Below, in pieces: positions 26,194-34,129 of a DNA stretch of 59,327 nt (positions are counted from its first letter, which is position 1; each line of letters begins with the position of its first letter). Location: assembly GCA_016930415.1 (NCBI GenBank), contig JAFGGS010000006.1, positions 1-59,327 of the forward strand. The letters run 5' to 3'. The translations under genes and the position numbers were made by a program. This DNA comes from Candidatus Woesearchaeota archaeon. Lineage in GTDB: Archaea > Nanobdellota > Nanobdellia > Woesearchaeales > SM23-78. Under the pieces are notes generated by a model, which saw nothing but the letters and a program-made list of their open reading frames with translations, was not told the origin of the DNA and made no database searches.

Positions 26194-27579
26194 TCATGTG
26201 TCTTTCTTCATGACTTTCTTCTTCACTGTCTTCGCCCCTGCCTGCATCCGCCGCTCCAGTATCGACCATTTCAGTTTCGCGTATTGCAACGGATTCCTTA
26301 TCTTGCTGCATAGCTCGTCTGGTTTGCACACTCCTATTCCTTTGTAGTATCCTGGGTTGTTGCAAGATGGCGGCGGCATTGCTTTCTTCCCTTGCATGCG
26401 CACGTATCTCATCTGGCCGACGATGGCTTGTTCTCGTAAGGGTTCTGGATTGTTCTGGTTCCATTCTTTCAGGCGCGCCTCGATCTTGTCTGGCTCCCAG
26501 CCGCAGCTTTGCAGGAAGTTGGTGAGTGCGAACATGCTCCTCTTCTTGCCGTCCTCGAGTCCTTGGAATATAAGCTTTATGCATGGCGGGAAGGCATCTT
26601 CTGGAATGGCTTTCTCTGGGAGTTCGTATTCTTTCCTATCGCGCGCTGCCCGCTCGGCGTGCTCATATCCTAGGCTTGCTTGCTGGGGCGCGTAGTCAAA
26701 GGCGTTCCGAAGCAGCTGTTCTGCGTCTGCGAAGAGCGCTTTTCGGTCGAGGAAGGGGTGTTTTACTTTCACGTTCTCTGGCTTTGCCTCTTCCTTTGTG
26801 AACTTAAGCACCTCGTTTATGTCCAGGGGGACTGATATCAGCTCTGACTTCTCGTGAAAGGAGTATGGCATCCGGTACATGTGCCTTGAGCTTATCAGGA
26901 TCGTATCTATCTCCAGGAAGGGGTCGACGTTGAGCTTTGGTATGCTGTCTCCGAACTCGTTCTTCTCCTGCCTGGTTATCTCTTCAGGCTTCAGGCCTGT
27001 CTTCTCGACTATCTTCCTGAAGGATCCTCCTTCGAGCTTGAAGATGTCTTCTGCAAGCGGCTTCCTTATGAGCTCTGTGATATACGCTGCGATCCTACGC
27101 GGAGCGTCGGGAAACATCCCTTCTATCTTCTTGTCGCCCACTATCTTCGGGAAGGCTTCGAAGGGCACTGCTATGTGGAATCCCTTGTTGCCTGAGAATT
27201 TGGCGGTTATGCTCTTGACGCCGTTCGCTTTCAGCACGTTTATCGTGTGGAACGCCGCGAGCCGGCTGTATTCAAAGAACTTGCAGTCGATGTCGAGCAC
27301 GAGGTCCCATCCTTTCCTGAGCTTTTCCAGCTCTTCCTTCTTCATGCCGGTGCTTATCTGCAAGGGGTTTATCCAGAGCTCTTCTGAGCAGTGAAGGCTC
27401 GTCATCTTCTGCTTGGCGAGCTCTAAGACGTCAGCAGGGTAGGTCAAGGTGTCTGGCCTCTTGCCGAAGAAGTCTGTGAACCTGAAGGCTATCTCCTTAT
27501 CCTTTGCCTGAGTCACGAGCGCTTCTTGTACGTCAAGCCTCTTATAGTAAGACAGCGTCTTTGCGAATCCCAAACCCAT
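26194..27579 (-). CDS. priS: Single-chain DNA primase: PriS catalytic domain fused to PriL Fe-S domain
   Basis: 461 residues. The N-terminal part (about 1-320) is the archaeo-eukaryotic primase catalytic domain: catalytic LDIDCK with Asp96 and Asp98, nucleotide-binding SGNKGFH at 129-135, and Asp225 before the RMPYSFHEKS segment. The C-terminal part (about 328-435) has the PriL iron-sulphur arrangement with Cys333, Cys406, Cys418 and Cys424 in FPPCIK, PPPSC and GVCKPDELC. The large N-terminal region of PriL is missing. Such compact fused primases are known from Nanoarchaeum equitans. It makes primers for PolD. A TATA box 27 bases upstream predicts a leaderless mRNA. The start ATG is the only good candidate. 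Confidence 0.92.
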   Translation of the reverse strand: MGLGFAKTLSYYKRLDVQEALVTQAKDKEIAFRFTDFFGKRPDTLTYPADVLELAKQKMTSLHCSEELWINPLQISTGMKKEELEKLRKGWDLVLDIDCKFFEYSRLAAFHTINVLKANGVKSITAKFSGNKGFHIAVPFEAFPKIVGDKKIEGMFPDAPRRIAAYITELIRKPLAEDIFKLEGGSFRKIVEKTGLKPEEITRQEKNEFGDSIPKLNVDPFLEIDTILISSRHMYRMPYSFHEKSELISVPLDINEVLKFTKEEAKPENVKVKHPFLDRKALFADAEQLLRNAFDYAPQQASLGYEHAERAARDRKEYELPEKAIPEDAFPPCIKLIFQGLEDGKKRSMFALTNFLQSCGWEPDKIEARLKEWNQNNPEPLREQAIVGQMRYVRMQGKKAMPPPSCNNPGYYKGIGVCKPDELCSKIRNPLQYAKLKWSILERRMQAGAKTVKKKVMKKDT

Positions 27580-27600
27580 GAGGACCAGTAATGAAGGGCT

Positions 27601-27610
27601 TTTTTTAAAG
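27601..27610 (-). promoter_or_regulatory. TATA box of the primase gene
   Basis: The minus strand reads CTTTAAAAAA, centred 27 bases before the primase ATG. Confidence 0.5.
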
Positions 27611-27666
27611 AAGACGGTTTAGACTCTGATCCTGAAGGCTTCTTGAAGCTGCTTGGTTAACGAAAA

Positions 27667-27677
27667 CATTTAAAACC
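27667..27677 (+). promoter_or_regulatory. Promoter of tRNA-Leu
   Basis: CATTTAAAACC lies about 36 bases before the first tRNA base, a normal place for a tRNA TATA box with a short 5' leader for RNase P to remove. Confidence 0.5.
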
Positions 27678-27707
27678 AAACCTTGATTCTTTGCATGCAT
27701 CACTCTC

Positions 27708-27827
27708 GCGGGGGTGCCGGAGTGGTCAAACGGGCTAGCTTCAGGCGTTCATCGACGACAATCAGTTGATTGAATGGAAAAAGCTAGTGGCTTAGTGCCT
27801 ACGAGGGTTCGAACCCCTTCCCCCGCA
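27708..27827 (+). tRNA. tRNA-Leu(CAG) with a 36-base intron
   Basis: The acceptor stem GCGGGGG (27708-27714) pairs with CCCCCGC (27820-27826), and the discriminator A73 is typical of Leu. No CCA is encoded. Anticodon stem CTAGC (27735-27739) pairs with GCTAG (27783-27787). The anticodon CAG is at 27742-27744. A long variable arm (stem GGC/GCC) and the T arm GAGGG-TTCGAAC-CCCTT follow. The intron is about 27746-27781, at the canonical position 37/38. Exon TTCA can pair with intron TGGA and intron TTCA with TGAA, giving a roughly bulge-helix-bulge shape for the tRNA-splicing endonuclease. It would read CUG codons. Confidence 0.9.
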
Positions 27828-27844
27828 GCGAAGGAAGTGAGCGA

Positions 27845-27900
27845 GGAGGAAGGCCAAGGAACAACAGTTCCTTTTGTCTTCCTCCGCAGCCTTTTCTTTC
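27845..27900 (+). terminator. Two-part hairpin after the tRNA
   Basis: An outer stem GGAGGAAG (27845-27852) pairs with CTTCCTCC (27878-27885). An inner stem AAGGAAC (27856-27862) pairs with GTTCCTT (27867-27873). A T/C-rich run follows. It probably ends or protects the tRNA transcript. Confidence 0.45.
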
Positions 27901-27943
27901 TTTGCGAAAAGTATTTTAACCTCTCTGTTGCTTACGGCTTTTT

Positions 27944-28594
27944 ATGATCTTGAACGTGCCTTTGGTCCTTCAGCCTAGCGGCTCTGTTGATTGCGGCATC
28001 GCAGGAGTCGTCATGCTCTTGGACTTTCATGGTGTCAAGGCTTCTTTTGATGAGTGCAAGAAAGCGATTCCTGTTGATGAGATCGGCACCTACGCGCCTC
28101 AGCTCGGCAGTTTCCTCATCCAGAAAGGTTTTGACGTGACCATAACCACTCTCCACCCGAGGCTTTTCACCAAGTATGATATAGGCGCGTCTCAGGAGCA
28201 GATCGCTAAGCGCTTCGAGGACATTAAGGGCGAGACTAGCTCTGCGCAGGACAAGAAGACCTTGGGGTTCTTCATCCAGTTCTTGAAGGACGGCGGCAAG
28301 GTAGAGGTCAAGGTGCCTGACGCTAACGACATAACGGGGGAGATCAAGTCCGGCAATCCTTTGTGCGCGCTTCTCACGTCCAACTTCGAGTATGGCATCG
28401 AGCCTTCCTTCAATTTCCATTTCAACATAGTCACAGGGATAAGTGAGGAGTTCGTGTACGTCAACGATCCGTTGGATGATTCCAGGGGCGGCAAGAAGAA
28501 GTTCCTGAAAAACGACTTCTTCTTCGGGCTATACGCGAGCGCCCACGCAGACCTGGATAATGCCTGCCTTATAAAGGTCAGGAAAAAGGCCTGA
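27944..28594 (+). CDS. C39-like papain-fold cysteine peptidase family protein
   Basis: 216 residues. LQPSGSVDCGIAG supplies the oxyanion Gln10 and nucleophile Cys17. FNFHFNIVTGI supplies His159 and VYVNDPLDD Asp175. This spacing fits the peptidase C39-like family. There is no signal peptide or transporter domain, so it should be cytosolic. Its substrate is unknown; it is not obviously a bacteriocin-leader peptidase because no ABC transporter or small leader peptide lies nearby. A TATA box (27911-27920) 28 bases upstream predicts a leaderless mRNA. Confidence 0.75.
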   Translation: MILNVPLVLQPSGSVDCGIAGVVMLLDFHGVKASFDECKKAIPVDEIGTYAPQLGSFLIQKGFDVTITTLHPRLFTKYDIGASQEQIAKRFEDIKGETSSAQDKKTLGFFIQFLKDGGKVEVKVPDANDITGEIKSGNPLCALLTSNFEYGIEPSFNFHFNIVTGISEEFVYVNDPLDDSRGGKKKFLKNDFFFGLYASAHADLDNACLIKVRKKA

Positions 28595-28684
28595 GGGATT
28601 CTGCGATCGCTTTTCAGCAAAAGTTTTTTATACATAGGGACCAATACTTTCTTTTGTCGCGCAAGTGACGGGGGTTAGCTGAAT

Positions 28685-28954
28685 ATGGCAGAGCAATACT
28701 TCAAGGGAATCGGTAATGTTAAGCCGCCGTACAGTGCAATTGTAGTGGAAAAGAACGAAATTAAGCCTGGAATTCTAGGACGATTAAGGGGACAGAAGCC
28801 AAGGCTTGAGGTTGTAGTCGAAGAACACAGGCAGGGAGAAGATGAACCGACAATAGAGATGCACACAGTCCCTCCGTCAGTTTATATGCGTGTGCAGCTC
28901 AAGCAAGAAGTGATTGATAACCCCGCATTCTACAAATTGAACCATAAGAAGTGA
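28685..28954 (+). CDS. Conserved-looking small protein of unknown function
   Basis: 89 residues, soluble and mixed in charge. It begins MAEQYFKGIGNVKPPYSAIV, with a basic stretch GRLRGQKPRLEVVVEEHRQG in the middle, and ends KLNHKK. I recognise no domain. A TATA box (about 28624-28632) and a GGGGG element before the ATG support it as a real gene. It ends 25 bases before the convergent helicase gene. Confidence 0.6.
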   Translation: MAEQYFKGIGNVKPPYSAIVVEKNEIKPGILGRLRGQKPRLEVVVEEHRQGEDEPTIEMHTVPPSVYMRVQLKQEVIDNPAFYKLNHKK

Positions 28955-28979
28955 GAGAGAGAAAAGGTTTCAAATTCTT

Positions 28980-31196
28980 TTATTCATATTCTTTCTCGAC
29001 GACGTCTCTTATCCTCTTGGCCTTCTTCTCACCTATCAGGCTGACTTTCTTGAGGTCGTCTTCGCTTGCGTTAACGAACTTCTTTATGCTCTTGAACTCT
29101 TTTAGGATGGGTTTTGAGAGCACTGGCCCGACGCCCGGGAAGGCCGACACGATGTACTCTTGCACTTCCTTGTCTGAGAGCGGCTTTGCAGTGTGGAGAC
29201 TGTAGTCTTTGCGGGAGGTGTCTGCTTCTCGTTTCGCTATCGCCATGAAGAGCGCGGCCGTCTCTTTTGAATTCTTGGTCTGTAAGATCGGGATGCCGTA
29301 GCTCACGGTTATCGTAGATAATACGCCTCTGATAGCGTTCGGGTGCAGTTTCCTCAGGGAATATAAGTCCTCAGTCCCTTCGAGCAGTATTATCGGCCGG
29401 TCGTATTTCTTGAGATTGGCGAGCTGCGAGAGCATCCTGCCGTCGATTATAGAGTCTACGAAGTCCGGCAGCTTCTTGTATTCCACAACTACCCGCTCGC
29501 TTAGCACGTAGTCACCTACTTCTAGGTTTGACAGGGATATGTTCACTCCTTGCTCTGACAAGTCTTTTATTATGCCTGACGCCTTCTCGCGGTAGTCTGC
29601 GTGAATTTTGAGGAGTGAATTCTGCCTGCGCTCATCATCTAGCAGGGTTTTCTGCTCTTCCTTTGCTTCTGCCGCGTTCGCACCTGGCGAGAAGGTCTTC
29701 TTGAGCTCTTCTATGACCCTGTACATTCTCTTCTCCTTGTGGTGCGACGCCCACATGTTCCCTTCATCCCTGGTCTTCTTGGTGATCAGCATTATGACCC
29801 TGCCTTTCTCTTGCCTACCAGTCCGTCCCCGTCTCTGCACAGTCCTTATGGCTGAGGGCACAGGCTCGTAGAAGAGCACCAGGTCAACTTGGGGGATGTC
29901 TAGGCCTTCCTCGGCGACAGAGGTCGCAATCAGGCAGTTGAACTTGTTCTCCCTGAACTCCTCGATCACCTTTTTCTGCTCTTTCTGCGAGAGGCCGGTA
30001 TATTTCTTCTTCGCCTGTCCGAAGAATACCTTGGACGAGACCCTTATCCCATCAAGCACGGATTTTATCTGGTTTGACGAGTCGCGGTACTGATTGAATA
30101 TGATTATCTTGATGTCCTTCTTGGAAGCGACTTCTGATGATATTATCTCTCGCAGCTTCGCTATCTTAGGGTGTTCCATGCCGTTTGAGACCATTGTCTT
30201 CGTCTTCATGTAGGCCGACCTGAAATTTAGGTCGCGCGTCAGGTTCTGGACTGCCTTGACTGTCGAGTTCTTAGCTTCCTCATCCAGCTTCTCGAAGTAT
30301 TCTAGTAAGGGACGCAGGCCTTGGGTCTCGACTAGCTCGAGCGCGTGCTGCACCTTGAGCGCCTCGGCGAGGAGACTGACTGACTTCATCATGTCAAAGT
30401 CTTTCTCTCCGCTCATCATCTTGGCGTAGAGGGCTCGTTGCATCTCAAGAAGAGAAGTCTTTGAGTAGCTTGACACGTCGCCGTAGAGGTAGCCCATCTG
30501 CTTTATCTTCTCTAGCTTCGAGTCGTAGCAGGCTTTCAGGTAGTTCCTGACGTCCTGGAACTCTGGCGGGAGCTCGACCATGACCTTCTCGACATCTATG
30601 TCCTTGACGTAAGGCTTGACGTCAGGGTCCTCTGAGGATCGCATCTCGATCTCTTCTATGAACAGGTTCTTGCAAACCTCTTTTATCTTCTCGGCGTCAG
30701 AGCCTGGGGAAGCTGTCAGGCCCAGTATCCTTGGGTGGTCTGCTCTCTTGCTGTAGAGCCTGGCGACGAAGACGTAAGAGTAGTCTCCCACAGCCCTATG
30801 GGCCTCGTCAAAGACCAGAAGACTGACGTCTTTCAAGGATATCTTGCTGCTTATGATATCATTCTCAAGTCCTTGGGGCGTGCTCACGATTATCCTGCTC
30901 TCCTTCCACAGCTGAGCCCTCTTCTCAGGTCTTATCATGCCTGTGAAGAGCGAGACCTCATCCTCCCCAACTTCCAGGCTGTTCCTCATCGAGGTCACGT
31001 GCTGGTCGCAAAGAGGCCTTGTCGGCGCGAGCACCAGTATCTTGCTCTCAGGATAGTTCTTGAGCCTGCTTGCGGCCAGGAGGACTGCTATGTTGGTCTT
31101 GCCAAGGCCGGTCGGTATCACGACAAGAGTGTTCTTCTGGACTGCAGTGTGCAGGATCGTCTGCTGGTAGAGCCTCGGCTCGAATCCTTTTATCAT
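28980..31196 (-). CDS. hef: Hef-type helicase/nuclease (XPF/ERCC4 family)
   Basis: 738 residues. The superfamily 2 helicase part (about 1-500) has Walker A IPTGLGKT at 27-34, DEAH at 130-133, TASPG and QRRGRTGR. The ERCC4 nuclease domain (about 545-650) carries GDYVLSERVVVEYKKLPDFV, where the usual GDxnERKx3D reads EYK. Two helix-hairpin-helix motifs (FPGVGPVLSKPILKEF and SLIGEKKAKRIRDV) end the protein. By family it processes stalled replication forks and branched DNA as a dimer. The Arg-to-Tyr change leaves the metal-binding acidic residues and the Lys in place. A TATA box 28 bases upstream predicts a leaderless mRNA. Confidence 0.92.
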   Translation of the reverse strand: MIKGFEPRLYQQTILHTAVQKNTLVVIPTGLGKTNIAVLLAASRLKNYPESKILVLAPTRPLCDQHVTSMRNSLEVGEDEVSLFTGMIRPEKRAQLWKESRIIVSTPQGLENDIISSKISLKDVSLLVFDEAHRAVGDYSYVFVARLYSKRADHPRILGLTASPGSDAEKIKEVCKNLFIEEIEMRSSEDPDVKPYVKDIDVEKVMVELPPEFQDVRNYLKACYDSKLEKIKQMGYLYGDVSSYSKTSLLEMQRALYAKMMSGEKDFDMMKSVSLLAEALKVQHALELVETQGLRPLLEYFEKLDEEAKNSTVKAVQNLTRDLNFRSAYMKTKTMVSNGMEHPKIAKLREIISSEVASKKDIKIIIFNQYRDSSNQIKSVLDGIRVSSKVFFGQAKKKYTGLSQKEQKKVIEEFRENKFNCLIATSVAEEGLDIPQVDLVLFYEPVPSAIRTVQRRGRTGRQEKGRVIMLITKKTRDEGNMWASHHKEKRMYRVIEELKKTFSPGANAAEAKEEQKTLLDDERRQNSLLKIHADYREKASGIIKDLSEQGVNISLSNLEVGDYVLSERVVVEYKKLPDFVDSIIDGRMLSQLANLKKYDRPIILLEGTEDLYSLRKLHPNAIRGVLSTITVSYGIPILQTKNSKETAALFMAIAKREADTSRKDYSLHTAKPLSDKEVQEYIVSAFPGVGPVLSKPILKEFKSIKKFVNASEDDLKKVSLIGEKKAKRIRDVVEKEYE

Positions 31197-31246
31197 GGAG
31201 AAGGGCGAAGGGAGTGTTGTTTATATTGTTGATTGTTTAGTTTTTC

Positions 31247-32014
31247 CTAGTCGTCGTAGAGCCGCTTGTAGACCACCGTTATCGCTATCCCTATGAAGAG
31301 AGCGAGTATGACTGAGAAAAGCTGGGCGATGAACAAGAGGAGTGAGTATATCAACACCGAGAAGAATACTAGGACAAAGACCCATCTCGACGCTATGAAG
31401 AGGTAGAGACCGGTGGTGCCTCCTTCGAATTGCCTGACCTTCTCAAACCGCGGTATCGGGATGAGCGAGTATAATGCTATCAGGAGGTTGGTCACGATTA
31501 TCGCGAACAAGAGAGGGTTCTCTGTGACAACGTAGACGAATGACAGGATTATGGCGATTGCCATGCTGGCCATCGGCCCTGCGAACGAGATGTAGCCCAG
31601 GTCTTTTTGCATGACCCTATACCTAAAGCGCCCCATCCTCAGCTTCTGGACGTCCTCGGTCCAGACTGATCCTGTAAAGAAGAAGGGGATGAATCCGAAG
31701 GTGATGAAGCAGACGAACGTGCTTATCAGGAATCCGTTCAGCCAGTAGCCGTACTCTGACCTGTAGCCGAGCTTCAAGGCGACGATCTTCTGGGCCGTCG
31801 TGTGGACCAGAATAGAGATGAAGATCATCATCGCGACGATCAGGAAGTTCACAAAATAGTTTATGAGGCTCTGCTCCTCTATCAGGTTGAAGAAACCCCA
31901 ACCGACAGATATCGTGAGCCCGAAGGCAGCGACTAGGGAGGTCATGGACATCTGGAAGAGCTCTGACTTAGAGAACTTATAATGCTTCTCGATCCTGGCT
32001 GAGAGCTCGTGCAT
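31247..32014 (-). CDS. Degenerate site-2-protease-like (M50) membrane protein
   Basis: 255 residues with about six hydrophobic segments. The segment ILVHTTAQKIVALKLGYRSE (about 68-87) aligns with the VHExxHxxxA zinc helix of M50 proteases. SFAGPMASMAIAII matches their GPxxN-type helix. The Glu and second His are replaced (HTTAQ), and the later LDG motif is absent (IPIPRFEKVRQFEGG). It is therefore probably a non-proteolytic relative, perhaps a membrane scaffold. That assignment is an inference from motif alignment by eye. A TATA box (32036-32047) 27 bases upstream supports the ATG used. Confidence 0.6.
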   Translation of the reverse strand: MHELSARIEKHYKFSKSELFQMSMTSLVAAFGLTISVGWGFFNLIEEQSLINYFVNFLIVAMMIFISILVHTTAQKIVALKLGYRSEYGYWLNGFLISTFVCFITFGFIPFFFTGSVWTEDVQKLRMGRFRYRVMQKDLGYISFAGPMASMAIAIILSFVYVVTENPLLFAIIVTNLLIALYSLIPIPRFEKVRQFEGGTTGLYLFIASRWVFVLVFFSVLIYSLLLFIAQLFSVILALFIGIAITVVYKRLYDD

Positions 32015-32092
32015 AAGACGACCCTTGAAGAAGTAGGTTTAAATAAGTTTTTCTTTTTGGAATGATGAGGATGGAAGGTGGCGCGAGACCTG

Positions 32093-33004
32093 TCAAGACC
32101 AAACGACGGACGCGATGTCTGAAGAGCTATCTAAGAATCCCTGGGCAGTTGAGAGAAAACTAAAAGTCATGTTGGTCGCCTTGAATAGACCAAAGAAGAT
32201 CACTGGAGCAGCAAACAGACCCCCTAAAATGCAGACTGCAAACGATGCAAGACCAAACATCCCAAACGCCAGTTGGTGCCTTTGCTTGAATTCCAAGTAT
32301 TTTCTCACTCTTCTTGAGAGGTCTTTTCTTTTTTGCAGAAGATAGTTAACTTTCAATTTCGCTTTTTCCATCATCTCTTTGTTTTGCTTAAGCTCTCGCC
32401 TGTAGCTCTCCATGAAGGAAATATAATCATCCAGACTCAGCCTTATTGAAAAATTCTGGAGATGACGTTCCTGTATCTTCAATGTCGGGATCAGGTGTTC
32501 CTCGATGTGGTTCCTTATTTCTTTGTACATTACTAAAACTTCTTCCACAGGATGGGTGAATTCATCATTCGGGAGAGTGGTTAGATAGCGCCTTATCCGC
32601 TCCATATGATGATCCAAGACGTCGAGAGCAGTCTGATAACACCGAACCAAGGATAATGCGAAATTGTCTTTGCGCATAACTCTTGAAGCAATGGATCCAA
32701 TACCCCCTTGCTTTCCCCAATTCCGGATAGTCGTCCGCGCAACAGATTCTTTTTCCTGAATCAGCACTTTTTCAACGTCATAATAGAGAGACATCATGTT
32801 TATGTGGTTTCTTAATGTCTTCCTCGGATCCTCAAGGCTCCTGTCTGAGATGATCTCCCGGATTCTCCTCACATCTCTTCTTCTTCGAATTTCTATCTTC
32901 TCTTTGTAGCTGAAGACAACACTCATTCTATGAACAAGATTCTGGGAAGAAATCATCATATCCTTGAAGTCAGGATCTATTTGCGTGTCAAAAAGAGCAG
33001 TCAT
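32093..33004 (-). CDS. Coiled-coil protein with C-terminal membrane hairpin, unknown function
   Basis: 303 residues. The first 230 are helical and highly charged with long coiled-coil tendency (for example KQNKEMMEKAKLKVNYLLQK). Two closely spaced hydrophobic segments follow (about 245-282, around FGLASFAVCILGGLFAAPVI). This would leave a large cytosolic helical domain on a membrane anchor. I recognise no family. The gene has its own TATA box (33031-33040). Its base composition is more A+T-rich than its neighbours, so it may be a lineage-specific or acquired gene. Confidence 0.6.
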   Translation of the reverse strand: MTALFDTQIDPDFKDMMISSQNLVHRMSVVFSYKEKIEIRRRRDVRRIREIISDRSLEDPRKTLRNHINMMSLYYDVEKVLIQEKESVARTTIRNWGKQGGIGSIASRVMRKDNFALSLVRCYQTALDVLDHHMERIRRYLTTLPNDEFTHPVEEVLVMYKEIRNHIEEHLIPTLKIQERHLQNFSIRLSLDDYISFMESYRRELKQNKEMMEKAKLKVNYLLQKRKDLSRRVRKYLEFKQRHQLAFGMFGLASFAVCILGGLFAAPVIFFGLFKATNMTFSFLSTAQGFLDSSSDIASVVWS

Positions 33005-33049
33005 AAATACAGATATTTTTTGGAAGCAGAAGTATTTAAGCTTTTCTCT

Positions 33050-33730
33050 TTATAAAGTCTCAGTCGATAAGCGTTTTCTTATGATCTCCATCATCTCTTC
33101 CTCGTGGCCGGCGCCGACGACTGCGAGTATCTTCTCATCCGGGTGGTTCTTCATTATCGCGGCTAGCCTTGCTGCCATGTATTCGTTCCTCTCGGTTATG
33201 AGCGCCTTGTAGAATCCAGGGTATCTTTTTTTGATGAATGATAAGAGCTTCCTTATCACTTGCTTCTCTGGCACGCCTCGCAGGTCGAACTTCGCTTCTT
33301 TCATGAACGGCCCCCTGAAGACGTCCAGGAAGAGCCTCATCTTCTCCCTGAAGCAGAATTCCTTGCTGAAGCGCTTCAGGGTTACTCGCACGTCTTGATC
33401 TATGAGCGCCACTCGCTTAGAGTTGTCTCGCGCCAGCTCGACTGCGCGCTTCAACTCGCTGCCAGGCACGACACCGACGAGGTTTCCTAGCTTTCTCTGG
33501 ACAAGCCCCCCTATCAGCACGAAGAGGTAGCCTGTCACGCCTACTTCTTTCATGAGCGAGAGTGAGTAGTTTGGCTTGGCGTCTTCCAGAAGGGCTTTCA
33601 GGCGGTTCCTGTCGAGCTCCACCGCGACTATGCCTGGTTGGGAGAGGTGGAATTCCCGCTCTATTTCGCGAATGGATCGCTCTGAGATGTGTGACGTGCC
33701 TATCAGGACCAGGTTCTTGTAGTGTTGCAT
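33050..33730 (-). CDS. TraB/PrgY family protein, soluble form
   Basis: 226 residues. NLVLIGTSHISERSIREIER at the start, VVELDRNRLKALL, ALITERNEYMAARL and the late VVGAGHEEEM are the conserved TraB family motifs (TiKi/EreA-like fold). Many archaeal TraB proteins have C-terminal membrane helices; these are absent here. Function in archaea is unknown; bacterial PrgY blocks a peptide pheromone. It begins 6 bases after the ferredoxin stop, so it belongs to the oxidoreductase operon. Confidence 0.82.
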   Translation of the reverse strand: MQHYKNLVLIGTSHISERSIREIEREFHLSQPGIVAVELDRNRLKALLEDAKPNYSLSLMKEVGVTGYLFVLIGGLVQRKLGNLVGVVPGSELKRAVELARDNSKRVALIDQDVRVTLKRFSKEFCFREKMRLFLDVFRGPFMKEAKFDLRGVPEKQVIRKLLSFIKKRYPGFYKALITERNEYMAARLAAIMKNHPDEKILAVVGAGHEEEMMEIIRKRLSTETL

Positions 33731-33736
33731 CGAGAA

Positions 33737-34081
33737 TCAGGTATAGAATTGCTTTATATTCTTTGTCTTCTTCAGGTCTCCAAGGGAGTTGCCGAATTTC
33801 TGGATGTTCTGCTTCATGCGCTTGTTGGCGTCGGTTTCTTTTCCTTGACGGACCAGGTCTTCCCTCATGGATTCCAGGTCGATCTTCACCTTGACAGGGC
33901 AGTTCTGGAAGCAGGTGTCGCAGTCGGTGCAGAGCTGGAAGGCTTCTGAGATGATTCCCTCCCGCGCCAGCTTCACTTTGTGTCTTGGAGAGACTGATTC
34001 TTTCCTGAGCACGAAGTAGGCCGGGCAGCTCGAGTTGCATATGCCGCACTCGTTGCATTGTTCTAGGTTCTTATGGGCCAT
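33737..34081 (-). CDS. Two-cluster 4Fe-4S ferredoxin-type subunit
   Basis: 114 residues. CNECGICNSSCPAYFVLRKE and CTDCDTCFQNCP are two CxxCxxCxxxCP motifs, each binding a 4Fe-4S cluster. The intervening helix is like the N-terminal part of GlcF/LldF and the HdrC type. It should pass electrons between the FAD oxidase (34130-35296) and the CCG protein (35318-36022), or onward to an unknown acceptor. A basic C-terminal tail ends the protein. Confidence 0.85.
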   Translation of the reverse strand: MAHKNLEQCNECGICNSSCPAYFVLRKESVSPRHKVKLAREGIISEAFQLCTDCDTCFQNCPVKVKIDLESMREDLVRQGKETDANKRMKQNIQKFGNSLGDLKKTKNIKQFYT

Positions 34082-34129
34082 TGTTTGTTCACGATCATGT
34101 CTTTGTTTTCGTTCATTTGGTCTTCCTGG

